Shown here one piece after another: positions 1 through 8,948 of a DNA stretch of 64,000 nucleotides. The DNA comes from Pseudomonas karstica (lineage in GTDB: Bacteria > Pseudomonadota > Gammaproteobacteria > Pseudomonadales > Pseudomonadaceae), in contig NZ_WLYI01000018.1 of NCBI RefSeq assembly GCF_009707515.1, positions 1 through 64,000 on the forward strand, read 5' to 3'. The notes beneath the pieces were generated by a model. The model saw only the letters and a list, made by a program, of their open reading frames with translations. It ran no database searches and was not told the DNA's origin. The position numbers and the translations under genes are program-made. Every line of letters starts with the position of its first letter. The first letter of the stretch is position 1.

Positions 1-641
1 AGGAACCGTCGACCACTGATCACTTGTAGCCGCTGGCGCAGCCTGCGATCGGCTGCGCAGCAGTCGTTTGGGTCTTGAGATTGCTGAAGGTCCTGCGGCC
101 CTTATCGCAGCCTCGTGCCTCGACAGCGGCTACAAGGACCGTCGATCAGCGATCACCTGTAGCCGCTGGCGCAGCCTGCGATCGGCTGCGTAGCAGTCGT
201 TTGGGCCTTGAGATTGCTGAAGGTCCTGCGGCCCTTATCGCAGCCTCGTACCTCGACAGCGGCTACAAGGAACCGTCGATCACCGATTTCCTGTAGCCGC
301 TGGCGCAGCCTGCGATCGGCTGCGTAGCAGTCGTTTGGGTCTTGAGATCGCTGAAGGTCCTGCGGCCCTTATCGCAGCCTCGTGCCTCGACAGCGGCTAC
401 AGGGACCGTCGACCACTGATCACTTGTAGCCGCTGGCGCAGCCTGCGATCGGCTGCGCAGCAGTCGTTTGGGTCTTGAGATCGCCGAAGGTCCTTCGGCC
501 CTTATCGCAGCCTCGTACCTCGACAGCGGCTACAAGGGACTGTCGATCACCGATTTCCTGTAGCCGCTGGCGCAGCCTGCGATCGGCTGCGTAGCAGTCG
601 CCTGGGACCTTGAAATCGCTGAAGGTCCTTCGGACCTTATC
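1..641. repeat. Tandem REPIN array A (four full copies plus a truncated fifth)
   Basis: A 110-base unit opens with TGTAGCCGCTGGCGCAGCC and closes with CGACAGCGGCTACA, so its ends are inverted repeats and each unit can fold into one long hairpin. Full copies lie at 25-134, 158-267, 292-401 and 425-534. A fifth begins at 559 and loses its right end just before the MFS stop codon. The period is 133-134 bases because 23-24 base linkers (core CCGTCGA..AC..GAT) separate the copies. Linker sequence at bases 1-24 implies that the array continues upstream of the window. This architecture matches REPINs, REP doublets mobilised in trans by RAYT transposases. No RAYT gene is present here, and the short open frames inside the array are not genes. 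Confidence 0.85.
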
Positions 642-648
642 GTACGGT

Positions 649-1995
649 TCAGGCGGTGACAGCAGCAGCCGGTACCTGCACCGCCACCAACCCTTCCTTC
701 ATCCGCTCGGCATCCTTCACAAAACACCGCGACGCCTGGAACAGAAACAGCATGGTCAAGAACAGTGCCACCGGAATCAGGAACATAGCGTCATGCAGCC
801 CCACAGCTTTAAAAGCCTCGCTCATCTGTTCGGCACCGGCAGCATACATCGCAGAATGAGCGAAATGATCAGACAACCCGCCCACCACCACCGGCCCCAG
901 CCCGCCCCCCAACAAATACAGCCCGGCAAAAAACAGGGCCATGGCCGTAGCCCGCAAGCGTGGCTCCACCACATCCTGGATCGCGGTGTAGACGCAGGTA
1001 TAAAAATTGTAGGCAAACAACCAGCCAACACTGAATAGCGCGACAAACACCCCAATCTCGACCCGACCGGCATACAGCGCCCAGGCGGTGGTAACAGTGG
1101 AAATGATCAGACTGAAGGCCGCGAACAACAGCCGGCCATTGGCGATTCGTTGATGGATCTTGTCGGCAATCCAGCCCCCCAGAGTCAGGCCTACCAGGCC
1201 CGTGACCCCGACAATTACCCCGGTTGCCACGGCCGCATCCTGCAACGGCATCAGAAAATAGCGCTGCAACATCGGCACCAGGAACGAGTTACACGCATAG
1301 GTCGCAAAGTTGAAGCACAGGCCGGCCAATACCAGCCAAAGAAAGGTGGGAACCGCCAGCACCCGGCGAATCGGTCGGTCCACCCGCTCCTGGGACACTT
1401 GTACGGCTTCCGCTGCGCCGCGCTTGGGCTCCTTGATAAAAAACATGAACACCGCGAGGATCAACCCTGGCACCGCGGCGATAAAGAACGGTGCCCGCCA
1501 GCTGTCGAACGCCTTGACCATCGCACCAATGGTAAAGAACGCCAGCAACAGGCCCAAGGGCAGGCCCAGCATAAAAATCCCCATGGCCCTGGCTCGACGG
1601 TGGGCCGGGAACAGATCGCCAATCAACGAGTTGGCCGCCGGCGCATAGCTGGCTTCACCGATACCGATGCCCATGCGCACCAGCAGGAAAGTCCAGAAGC
1701 TGCCGACCATGCCATTGACCGCCGTCAACCCGCTCCAGGCTGCCAGGCCCCAGCCCATCAACTTGCTGCGCGAACCAGTATCGGCCATGCGCCCCAAGGG
1801 CAAGCCGGCAATGGCGTAGACGATAGTAAAGGCCGTGCCGATGATGCCCAACTGGAAGTCGCTGAGGTGCCACTCCATACGGATCGGTTCGATGATAATC
1901 GCCGGAATGGTGCGATCGAAGAAGTTGAACAGGTTGGCCAGGAACAACAGGAAAAGAATGCGCCAGGCATTCGCCGCTTGGGTCGAGTTCTGCAT
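649..1995 (-). CDS. MFS transporter, spinster-like family
   Basis: 448-residue inner-membrane transporter with about twelve hydrophobic segments. The N-terminal half carries the MFS signature GRMADTGSRSKLMGWG between helices 2 and 3. It also has the GEASYAPAANSLIGDLFP stretch seen in spinster-like MFS proteins annotated as sphingolipid or aromatic-compound carriers. A central cytoplasmic loop (around residues 190-210, KEPKRGAAEAVQ) separates the two six-helix halves. The start at 1995 is preceded by an AG-rich stretch. It stands alone, and its stop codon touches the truncated last REPIN of array A. The substrate cannot be told from sequence. Confidence 0.85.
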   Translation of the reverse strand: MQNSTQAANAWRILFLLFLANLFNFFDRTIPAIIIEPIRMEWHLSDFQLGIIGTAFTIVYAIAGLPLGRMADTGSRSKLMGWGLAAWSGLTAVNGMVGSFWTFLLVRMGIGIGEASYAPAANSLIGDLFPAHRRARAMGIFMLGLPLGLLLAFFTIGAMVKAFDSWRAPFFIAAVPGLILAVFMFFIKEPKRGAAEAVQVSQERVDRPIRRVLAVPTFLWLVLAGLCFNFATYACNSFLVPMLQRYFLMPLQDAAVATGVIVGVTGLVGLTLGGWIADKIHQRIANGRLLFAAFSLIISTVTTAWALYAGRVEIGVFVALFSVGWLFAYNFYTCVYTAIQDVVEPRLRATAMALFFAGLYLLGGGLGPVVVGGLSDHFAHSAMYAAGAEQMSEAFKAVGLHDAMFLIPVALFLTMLFLFQASRCFVKDAERMKEGLVAVQVPAAAVTA

Positions 1996-2192
1996 GGGTC
2001 CGTCTCTTTTATTGTTATAGAGCTACGATGCCCGACGCATCCTGCCCGGAACCTGCAATCTAGCCAGCCATGACCTGGTTGTCTGTAATGATTCGTAAAG
2101 CTGATAGGGCGTAATTTCACTCATCCAACACAGGGTTTCACGCCATAAAAATACGTACTTGAAATGGGCCGCGGTGAGCTGGCCGATCTATT

Positions 2193-2280
2193 GATCGTTC
2201 CCACGCTTTGCGTGGGAATGCATCTTGTGACGCTCTACGTCACACCTTTAAGTGCCAACGTAAAGTCTGGGAACGATCAG
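2193..2280. repeat. Family C intergenic repeat (GTTCCCACGC...GCGTGGGAA), paired copy
   Basis: The block opens with GATCGTTCCCACGC and closes with TGGGAACGATC, giving inverted ends around an inner CCCACGCTTTGCGTGGG hairpin and a second small hairpin (GTGACGCTCTACGTCAC). Single or partial relatives occur at 32822, 35400, 37124, 45413 and 52141, always between genes. It is a second REP-like family, distinct from the array A element. The rest of the 446-base gap between the MFS gene (start 1995) and the DUF2288 gene (end 2442) should hold the MFS promoter. I see no further gene there. Confidence 0.7.
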
Positions 2281-2441
2281 CTTAATACCCAGAAACAATT
2301 GCACCGGCATTCCGCCACCCGCAAAACTGTTCCCATGACGCTTACGTCACCCTCGGCTGTGATCTTTCTTCACGGCAAGATGCCATCACCGTGAAAGCGG
2401 TTACTCCGCTACACACTTATTGCCGGCAAAAGAACGCACCA

Positions 2442-2762
2442 TTATGGCTCCTTGGTTTCGGCGGGCGCCCTTTCCTGGATCAGAATCCACGGGGAAACCA
2501 CCACCGCCCACAAGCTCGGATCACGCTCCAGCAGGTCCAATGCCCGCGTCGCAGACACTTCGCCAAGGCTCCCGGCGGCCAGCCAGGCAGCGACTTTGCC
2601 GCGATTATCCTCGGCCATCCCCTGGGCGGCCTCGATCAAATCCAGGCCGCCGCCGACCCACAATAGGGCGCCCTTGGCAAAGAACGGCTCAAGCTCCTTC
2701 CAGGAGATTTCGGCGGTTTCACCGAGCAGCTTGGCATAGAGGGTGCTAGGTTCTTGCGTCAT
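2442..2762 (-). CDS. DUF2288 family protein
   Basis: 106-residue soluble protein resembling the DUF2288 family found across gammaproteobacteria. Visible hallmarks are the N-terminal LYAKLLGETAEISWKELEPFFAKG block and the ISW..L..FFA.G..L pattern followed by an acidic helical region. An AGGTGA ribosome-binding site sits just upstream of the ATG at 2762. There is no signal peptide or membrane segment. The function is unknown, and the neighbours (an MFS transporter and the braC importer) do not suggest one. It is divergent from braC. Confidence 0.75.
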   Translation of the reverse strand: MTQEPSTLYAKLLGETAEISWKELEPFFAKGALLWVGGGLDLIEAAQGMAEDNRGKVAAWLAAGSLGEVSATRALDLLERDPSLWAVVVSPWILIQERAPAETKEP

Positions 2763-2986
2763 GGGAATTCACCTGAGGAAAAAAATCGGCGTAATCATAC
2801 CGTCGAGCCCCAGGTAGAAAAACCCAGTTGCAAATGAGGTTCCGATCGAAAGTGCCAGGAAAACCAAGGATTGCCTGAAACACTGGCACAACCGCGCCGC
2901 AATTCTGACTTTTTCTTTCATTTAAGCGACATACCCAGCGTTTGTCCCCAAAAGCCAGCTTTTCAATCGACGAACCGGCGCTCTAC

Positions 2987-3002
2987 ACTGTACCGGTACA
3001 GT
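2987..3002. promoter_or_regulatory. Perfect 16-bp palindrome in the braC promoter region, candidate operator
   Basis: ACTGTACCGGTACAGT is a perfect inverted repeat about 100 bases upstream of the braC start codon, in the 340-base gap between the DUF2288 gene and braC. A perfect palindrome of this length alone in a promoter region suggests a dimeric regulator site. I cannot assign the regulator. The rest of the gap shows no gene and no obvious strong hairpin. Confidence 0.4.
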
Positions 3003-3102
3003 TGCCAGGCCGCCTCCGGGGATATCCGAGATATCTGATCCGGTTCAGCAGCTCACAAGGCCGCTAGAACTATAAAAAATACAACAGTAAGAGTGGAGCA
3101 CT

Positions 3103-4230
3103 ATGAATAAGGCTACTAAGCAGATTTCCAAACTGTTTGCCGCTATGGTCCTGGCCGGGGTTGCCAGCCATTCGTTCGCAGCTGACACCATCAAGATTGG
3201 CATCGCCGGCCCTAAAACCGGCCCGGTAACCCAGTACGGCGACATGCAGTTCATGGGTGCCAAACAAGCTATCGAGGACATCAACGCCAAAGGCGGTATT
3301 GACGGCAAGATGCTCGAAGCCAAGGAATACGACGACGCTTGCGATCCTAAACAAGCCGTTAACGTCGCCAACAAAGTGGTCAACGACGGCGTCAAGTTCG
3401 TAGTCGGTCACCTCTGCTCCAGCTCCACTCAGCCAGCGTCCGATATTTATGAAGACGAAGGCGTCATCATGATTACCCCGGCGGCCACCAGCCCGGAGAT
3501 CACCTCCCGTGGCTACAAGATGATTTTCCGCACCATCGGCCTGGACAGCGCCCAGGGTCCGGCGGCCGGCAACTACATCGCCGATCACGTCAAGCCGAAG
3601 GTCGTAGCCGTATTGCACGACAAGCAGCAATACGGTGAAGGCATCGCCTCCGCCGTGAAGAAAACCCTGGAAGACAAAGGCGTGAAAGTGGCCGTCTTCG
3701 AAGGCCTGAACGCAGGTGACAAAGATTTTTCCTCGGTCATCCAAAAGCTCAAACAAGCCAACGTCGACTTTGTCTACTACGGCGGCTACCACCCAGAGCT
3801 GGGCCTGATCCTGCGCCAAGCCAAGGAAAAAGGCCTGAACGCCAAGTTCATGGGCCCTGAAGGCGTCGGCAACGACTCCATCTCGCAAATCGCCCAGGGC
3901 GCTTCCGAAGGCCTGCTGGTGACCCTGCCGAAATCCTTCGACCAAGACCCGGCTAACAAAGCCATCGTCGACGCTTTCGCAGCCAAGAAGCAGGACCCAA
4001 GCGGTCCATTCGTGTTCCCGGCCTACGCTGCCGTTGAAGTGATCGCCGGTGGTATCACTGCCGCGAAAAGCGAAGACACCGATAAAGTGGCCGCTGCCAT
4101 CCACAAAGGTACCTTCAAGACCCCGACTGGCGAGCTGAGCTTCGACGAGAAGGGCGACCTGAAGGACTTCAAGTTCGTCGTCTACGAATGGCACTTCGGC
4201 AAACCAAAAACCGAAGTTTCCCCTCAGTAA
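3103..4230 (+). CDS. braC: Branched-chain amino acid ABC transporter, periplasmic binding protein
   Basis: 375 residues. The precursor has a Sec signal peptide (charged MNKATKQISK, then a hydrophobic core) with predicted cleavage after HSFA, before ADTIKIGIAGP. The mature part is the LivJ/LivK/BraC type I periplasmic fold: IGIAGPKTGPVTQYGDMQFMGA near the N-terminus, then ACDPKQAVNVANK, GHLCSSSTQPASDIY and TPAATSPEIT, which line the leucine, isoleucine and valine pocket. The two cysteines (DDACDP and HLCSSS) match the usual disulphide. A GGAG site precedes the ATG. It is the first gene of the braCDEFG operon, with a terminator hairpin after it. Confidence 0.95.
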   Translation: MNKATKQISKLFAAMVLAGVASHSFAADTIKIGIAGPKTGPVTQYGDMQFMGAKQAIEDINAKGGIDGKMLEAKEYDDACDPKQAVNVANKVVNDGVKFVVGHLCSSSTQPASDIYEDEGVIMITPAATSPEITSRGYKMIFRTIGLDSAQGPAAGNYIADHVKPKVVAVLHDKQQYGEGIASAVKKTLEDKGVKVAVFEGLNAGDKDFSSVIQKLKQANVDFVYYGGYHPELGLILRQAKEKGLNAKFMGPEGVGNDSISQIAQGASEGLLVTLPKSFDQDPANKAIVDAFAAKKQDPSGPFVFPAYAAVEVIAGGITAAKSEDTDKVAAAIHKGTFKTPTGELSFDEKGDLKDFKFVVYEWHFGKPKTEVSPQ

Positions 4231-4250
4231 GCCAGGCGTTACTGGATAAC

Positions 4251-4282
4251 AAGCCCACTGTGCAAGCAGTGGGCTTTGTTTT
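4251..4282 (+). terminator. Hairpin terminator/attenuator between braC and braD
   Basis: AAGCCCACTG (4251-4260) pairs perfectly with CAGTGGGCTT (4267-4276) around the loop TGCAAG, followed by TGTTTT. This is a rho-independent type signal inside the operon. It would let most transcripts end after braC and give more binding protein than membrane components, a common layout in such importers. Confidence 0.8.
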
Positions 4283-4458
4283 ACGAGGTTTATGGACCAG
4301 GCCCCCGCGATCCGGGAGCTGGTTCACCTGAAAATCTTAAAACCGTCACCAGCGGTTCGCTGGCAAACGCTCGGTGTAAATGTGGTCACAGAACACAGCA
4401 TCGGGCCGGAACATGACTCCACCAGTGAAATGCGTATCGGGTTTTTAGGAGCGCTGTA

Positions 4459-5382
4459 ATGCCTGAGATCTATCATTTTTTCCAACAGCTGGTTAATGGG
4501 CTGACCATTGGCAGCACTTATGCCTTGATAGCCATTGGCTACACAATGGTTTATGGCATCATTGGAATGATTAACTTCGCCCATGGCGAGGTCTACATGA
4601 TTGGTTCCTATGTGGCCTTCATTGCCCTTGCCGGGCTGGCCATGATGGGTATCCACTCACTGCCGCTGTTGATGACCGCCGCATTCATCGCGTCGATCGT
4701 CGTGACCAGTGCCTATGGTTACAGTATCGAACGCGTCGCCTACCGCCCCTTGCGCGGCAGCAACCGTTTGATCCCACTGATTTCCGCCATCGGTATGTCG
4801 ATTTTCCTGCAGAACACCGTATTGCTGTCCCAGGACTCCAAGGACAAATCCATTCCCAACCTGATCCCGGGAAGCATCTCCTTCGGCCCAGGCGGCGCGG
4901 AAGAAGTCCTGATCTCCTATATGCAGATCCTGGTCTTCATCGTCACCCTGGTGGCCATGCTGGGCCTGACCCTGTTCATCTCTCGCTCCCGTCTGGGGCG
5001 CGCCTGCCGGGCCTGCGCCGAAGACATCAAGATGGCCAACCTGTTGGGGATCAACACCAACAACATCATCGCCTTGACCTTCGTCATCGGTGCTGCACTG
5101 GCGGCCGTCGCGGCCGTGTTGCTGAGCATGCAATATGGCGTGATCAACCCCAACGCCGGTTTCCTGGTGGGCCTGAAGGCCTTTACCGCGGCAGTATTGG
5201 GCGGCATCGGCAGTATTCCGGGCGCGATGCTCGGAGGGCTGGTGCTGGGAGTGGCCGAAGCCTTTGGTGCCGATATCTTCGGCGACCAATACAAGGACGT
5301 GGTGGCATTCGGTCTTTTGGTTCTGGTGCTGTTGTTCCGGCCGACCGGCATTCTGGGCCGTCCGGAGGTTGAGAAAGTATGA
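4459..5382 (+). CDS. braD: Branched-chain amino acid ABC transporter permease (LivH/BraD)
   Basis: 307-residue inner-membrane permease of the LivH family. The start is [45 protein letters not shown], whose INFAHGE motif is diagnostic. The cytoplasmic coupling region [33 protein letters not shown] is typical of the family. There are about eight hydrophobic segments. An AGGAG site lies upstream of the ATG. The gene ends in ATGA overlap with braE at 5379-5382. It forms the channel together with BraE. Confidence 0.93.
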   Translation: MPEIYHFFQQLVNGLTIGSTYALIAIGYTMVYGIIGMINFAHGEVYMIGSYVAFIALAGLAMMGIHSLPLLMTAAFIASIVVTSAYGYSIERVAYRPLRGSNRLIPLISAIGMSIFLQNTVLLSQDSKDKSIPNLIPGSISFGPGGAEEVLISYMQILVFIVTLVAMLGLTLFISRSRLGRACRACAEDIKMANLLGINTNNIIALTFVIGAALAAVAAVLLSMQYGVINPNAGFLVGLKAFTAAVLGGIGSIPGAMLGGLVLGVAEAFGADIFGDQYKDVVAFGLLVLVLLFRPTGILGRPEVEKV

Positions 5383-6632
5383 GCAAATATCTTAAACAGG
5401 CGCTGTTCAGCGCCTTGCTGGTGTGGGCCGTGGCCTTCCCGGTACTGGGGCTCAAACTGAGCATTGTCGGCATCCACCTTGAAGTGCATGGCACCGGCCC
5501 CGTGACCCTGAGCATCATCGCCCTGTGCTCGGTGCTGATGTTCCTGCGCGTGCTGCTCACCCAGCAAGTCGGCGCCCTGTTCAAATCCAACCGTGGCCCG
5601 TTGGTATCGCCCAAGGTCAGCCAATTCCTGACCCTGCCGCGCACCCAACGCTACATCATCATCGGCCTGATCGTGGCCGCGCTGATCTGGCCGTTCTTCG
5701 GTTCCCGTGGCGCGGTTGACATCGCCACCCTGATCCTGATCTACGTGTTACTGGGCCTGGGCCTGAACATCGTGGTCGGCCTCGCCGGCCTGCTGGACCT
5801 GGGGTATGTGGGCTTCTACGCCGTGGGTGCCTACACCTACGCGTTGCTGTCGCATTACCTGGGCTGGAGCTTCTGGATCTGCCTGCCACTGGCAGGCCTG
5901 ATGGCGGCCACGTTCGGCTTCCTGCTGGGCTTCCCGGTGTTGCGCCTGCGAGGTGACTACTTGGCGATCGTGACCCTGGGCTTCGGTGAAATTATCCGCC
6001 TGTTCCTACGTAACCTGACGGACATCACCGGTGGCCCCAACGGTATCAGCAGCATTCCCAAGCCGACCTTCTTTGGGCTGTCGTTCGACCGTACTGCTGC
6101 CGAAGGCATGCAGACCTTCCACGAATATTTCGGCCTGCCCTACAGCTCTATCAACAAAGTGATCTTTCTCTATCTGGTTGCGCTACTGCTGGCCCTGGCA
6201 GCGCTGTTCGTGATCAACCGCTTGCTGCGCATGCCTATCGGGCGCGCCTGGGAAGCGCTGCGTGAGGATGAAATCGCCTGCCGTGCATTGGGCCTCAATC
6301 CGACCGTGATCAAGCTCTCGGCCTTCACTCTCGGCGCTGCGTTCGCCGGTTTTGCCGGCAGCTTCTTTGCGGCGCGCCAAGGCCTGGTGACTCCGGAATC
6401 GTTCACTTTCATCGAGTCGGCGATCATCCTCGCCATCGTGGTATTGGGTGGCATGGGTTCGCAGTTGGGTGTGATCCTGGCGGCGATCGTGATGATCCTG
6501 CTACCGGAAATGATGCGCGAGTTTAGTGAGTACCGCATGTTGATGTTCGGCGCCATGATGGTGCTGATGATGATCTGGCGCCCTCAAGGCTTGCTGCCCA
6601 TGCAGCGTCCACACATGGAGCTACGCAAATGA
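5379..6632 (+). CDS. braE: Branched-chain amino acid ABC transporter permease (LivM/BraE)
   Basis: 417-residue LivM-family permease, partner of BraD. The N-terminal ~110 residues hold extra hydrophobic helices not found in shorter LivM proteins. The conserved core starts at [33 protein letters not shown]. The coupling loop is [41 protein letters not shown]. It overlaps braD by ATGA and braF by ATGA (6629-6632), which indicates translational coupling. Confidence 0.93.
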   Translation: MSKYLKQALFSALLVWAVAFPVLGLKLSIVGIHLEVHGTGPVTLSIIALCSVLMFLRVLLTQQVGALFKSNRGPLVSPKVSQFLTLPRTQRYIIIGLIVAALIWPFFGSRGAVDIATLILIYVLLGLGLNIVVGLAGLLDLGYVGFYAVGAYTYALLSHYLGWSFWICLPLAGLMAATFGFLLGFPVLRLRGDYLAIVTLGFGEIIRLFLRNLTDITGGPNGISSIPKPTFFGLSFDRTAAEGMQTFHEYFGLPYSSINKVIFLYLVALLLALAALFVINRLLRMPIGRAWEALREDEIACRALGLNPTVIKLSAFTLGAAFAGFAGSFFAARQGLVTPESFTFIESAIILAIVVLGGMGSQLGVILAAIVMILLPEMMREFSEYRMLMFGAMMVLMMIWRPQGLLPMQRPHMELRK

Positions 6633-7396
6633 GCCGCGAGATCCTCAAGGTTGAAAACCTGAGCATGCGCTTCGGCGGCTTGCTGGCGGTCAATGGCGTG
6701 GCCCTGACCGTGAAAGAAAAACAGGTCGTGGCGCTCATTGGTCCTAACGGCGCCGGCAAGACCACAGTGTTCAACTGCCTGACCGGTTTCTACAAGCCCA
6801 GCGGTGGCAACATCCTGCTGGACGGCCAACCGATCCAGGGCCTTGCCGGCCACGATATTGCCCGCAAGGGCGTGGTGCGCACCTTCCAGAACGTGCGGTT
6901 GTTCAAAGACATGACTGCGATCGAGAACCTGTTGATCGCCCAGCACCGTCACCTGAACACCAACTTCTTCGCAGGCCTGTTCAAGACGCCGGGGTTCCGT
7001 AAAAGCGAGCGCGAGGCCATGGAATATGCCGCGTATTGGCTGGATAAGGTCAACCTGACCGAGTTTGCCAACCGCCCGGCTGGCACTCTGGCTTACGGCC
7101 AGCAACGTCGCTTGGAAATCGCCCGCTGCATGATGACCCGCCCACGGATCCTCATGCTCGACGAACCGGCCGCAGGCCTGAATCCCAGGGAAACCGAAGA
7201 CCTCAAGGCGTTGATCGGTATGCTGCGCGAAGAACACAACGTCACCGTGTTGCTGATCGAGCACGACATGAAACTGGTCATGAGCATTTCCGACCATATC
7301 GTGGTGATCAACCAGGGCACGCCACTGGCCGACGGAACGCCGGAACAGATCCGCGATAATCCGGAAGTGATCAAAGCCTATTTGGGGGAAGCGTAA
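6629..7396 (+). CDS. braF: Branched-chain amino acid ABC transporter ATP-binding protein (LivG/BraF)
   Basis: 255-residue ABC ATPase. The Walker A is GPNGAGKTT near residue 39, the Q-loop region is [10 protein letters not shown], and the signature is the LivG form [15 protein letters not shown] rather than LSGGQ. Walker B is [13 protein letters not shown], and the switch histidine lies in [11 protein letters not shown]. It sits on the cytoplasmic face with BraG and powers uptake. It starts in ATGA overlap with braE, and braG follows one base later. Confidence 0.94.
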   Translation: MSREILKVENLSMRFGGLLAVNGVALTVKEKQVVALIGPNGAGKTTVFNCLTGFYKPSGGNILLDGQPIQGLAGHDIARKGVVRTFQNVRLFKDMTAIENLLIAQHRHLNTNFFAGLFKTPGFRKSEREAMEYAAYWLDKVNLTEFANRPAGTLAYGQQRRLEIARCMMTRPRILMLDEPAAGLNPRETEDLKALIGMLREEHNVTVLLIEHDMKLVMSISDHIVVINQGTPLADGTPEQIRDNPEVIKAYLGEA

Positions 7397-7397
7397 A

Positions 7398-8099
7398 ATG
7401 CTGCAATTCGAAAACGTTTCCACTTTCTACGGCAAGATCCAGGCCCTGCACGACGTCAATGTCGAAGTGCGTCAGGGCGAGATCGTCACGCTGATCGGTG
7501 CCAACGGTGCGGGCAAGTCCACCTTGCTGATGACCCTGTGCGGTTCACCCCAGGCGCACAGCGGTAGCGTGCGCTACATGGGTGAAGAACTGGTGGGCCA
7601 ACACTGCTCGCAAATCATGCGCAAGAGTATTGCCGTAGTGCCCGAGGGCCGTCGGGTATTTGCCCGCCTTACCGTGGAGGAGAACCTGGCCATGGGCGGG
7701 TTCTTCACGGACAAGGGCGATTACCAGGAACAGATGGATAAGGTGCTGCACCTGTTTCCGCGACTCAAGGAACGCTTCAACCAGCGCGGCGGCACCATGT
7801 CCGGCGGCGAACAGCAAATGCTCGCCATTGGCCGGGCACTGATGAGCAAGCCCAAGCTGTTGTTATTGGACGAGCCATCCCTGGGCCTGGCGCCGATCAT
7901 CATCCAGCAGATCTTCGACATCATCGAGCAACTGCGCAAGGACGGTGTCACTGTGTTCCTGGTGGAACAGAACGCCAACCAAGCGCTGAAAATCGCCGAT
8001 CGTGCCTACGTGCTGGAAAATGGCCGGGTAGTGATGCAGGGTACTGGTGAACAATTGCTAACCGATCCAAAAGTGCGTGAGGCGTACCTGGGAGGCTGA
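7398..8099 (+). CDS. braG: Branched-chain amino acid ABC transporter ATP-binding protein (LivF/BraG)
   Basis: 233-residue ABC ATPase of the LivF type. Walker A is GANGAGKST, the ABC signature is MSGGEQQMLAIGRALM, Walker B is LLLLDEPSLGLAP, and the switch region is FLVEQNANQAL, with the Gln typical of LivF. It is the last gene of the bra operon. REPIN array B begins about ten bases after its stop, so the array may also act at the 3' end of the transcript. Confidence 0.94.
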   Translation: MLQFENVSTFYGKIQALHDVNVEVRQGEIVTLIGANGAGKSTLLMTLCGSPQAHSGSVRYMGEELVGQHCSQIMRKSIAVVPEGRRVFARLTVEENLAMGGFFTDKGDYQEQMDKVLHLFPRLKERFNQRGGTMSGGEQQMLAIGRALMSKPKLLLLDEPSLGLAPIIIQQIFDIIEQLRKDGVTVFLVEQNANQALKIADRAYVLENGRVVMQGTGEQLLTDPKVREAYLGG

Positions 8100-8110
8100 C
8101 CCAAAAACTC

Positions 8111-8482
8111 TGTAGCCGCTGGCGCAGCCTACGATCGGCTGCGTAGCAGTCGTCTGGGCCTTGAGATTGTTGAAGGTCCTACGGCCCTTATCGCAGCCTC
8201 GTACCTCGACAGCGGCTACAAAGACCGCGCCGATCTCCTGTAGCCGCTGGCGCAGCCTGCGATCGGCTGCGTAGCAGTCGTTTGGGCCTTGAAACTGTTG
8301 AAGGTCCTACGGCCCTTATCGCAGCCTCGTGCCTCGACAGCGGCTACAGAAGCCCGTCGATCACCGATCACCTGTAGCCGCTGGCGTAGCCTACGATCGG
8401 CTGCGTAGCAGTCGTTTGGGCCTTGAAATTGTTGAAGGTCCTTCGGCCCTTATCGCAGCCTCGTGCCTCGACAGCGGCTACA
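8111..8482. repeat. Tandem REPIN array B (three copies)
   Basis: Three 110-base copies of the array A element, in the same orientation, lie at 8111-8220, 8239-8348 and 8373-8482. They start TGTAGCCGCTGGCG and end CGACAGCGGCTACA. The linkers are 18 and 24 bases, and the second linker (CGTCGATCACCGATCACC) resembles the linkers of array A. The block separates braG from the bufferin operon. Confidence 0.85.
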
Positions 8483-8619
8483 GATTTTTCTGGAGAGGTA
8501 TTCTGATAGGTATTCGAATTATTTTCTGATGCGTGTGTAACGACTCCCCTCCCCCTTTCTCTAGTGGTGTAAGCAAGCACTAACGCTTCCTTACTCAACC
8601 TCACTGCTGGAGAAACATC
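8483..8619 (+). promoter_or_regulatory. Upstream region of the bufferin operon
   Basis: 137 bases between array B and the precursor gene must hold the promoter. It contains an AT-rich stretch (TATTCGAATTATTTTCTGA) and a TGTAAC at 8536-8541 that resembles the -35 element used by ECF sigma factors. Homologous operons elsewhere are ECF-controlled. I cannot identify a convincing partner -10 element. A GGAG ribosome-binding site precedes the ATG at 8620. Confidence 0.3.
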
Positions 8620-8925
8620 ATGACTGCTACCACCCGCTCCCTGTCTGCCGCCACCTTGGTCTTGGCCCTGGGTTCTGCCATGAGCCTGTCCGCACTGACC
8701 ACCAGCGCCCACGCTGCCGACGACATGCAAAAGTGCTTCGGCATTGCCGAGGCCGGCAAGAACGATTGCGCCGCCGGTGCCGGTACATCCTGCGCAGGCA
8801 CCTCGAAAACCAAGGATCAGGCCAATGCCTGGAAACTGGTTCCAGCCGGTACCTGCCTCAAGACCCCAAGCTCCACTTCGCCCACGGGTTTCGGCCAGGA
8901 AGCAACCTTCAGCGCAAAATCCTGA
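8620..8925 (+). CDS. bufA1: DUF2282 bufferin-type (BufA1-like) RiPP precursor
   Basis: 101-residue small secreted protein. Residues 1-32 form a Sec signal peptide ending SAHA before ADDMQK. The mature part has four cysteines, at 39, 50, 58 and 79, within [25 protein letters not shown] and AGTCLKT, and is rich in Gly, Ala, Ser and Thr. This is the DUF2282 pattern. DUF2282 proteins are known precursors (bufferins) whose cysteines are converted by a DUF692/MNIO enzyme into thiooxazole-type heterocycles that chelate copper in the periplasm. The modifying enzyme, its partner and a DoxX protein follow directly. Family assignment is strong, while metal and chemistry are inferred from characterised relatives. 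The symbol follows the Caulobacter naming. Confidence 0.85.
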   Translation: MTATTRSLSAATLVLALGSAMSLSALTTSAHAADDMQKCFGIAEAGKNDCAAGAGTSCAGTSKTKDQANAWKLVPAGTCLKTPSSTSPTGFGQEATFSAKS

Positions 8926-8948
8926 AACCGCCCTTCGCCTGAGTACTG

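Noticed and set aside
1-641. CRISPR-like array
   Set aside because: The repeated units are 110 bases with inverted ends and the spacers are nearly alike. No cas genes are present. REPINs explain it.
3070-4194. 374-residue minus-strand frame opposite braC
   Set aside because: Composition follows the codon pattern of braC in reverse. There is no start signal or known domain.
8111-8482. Insertion sequence or transposase remnant
   Set aside because: No coding trace of a transposase and no target duplications. The block is made only of REPIN units.
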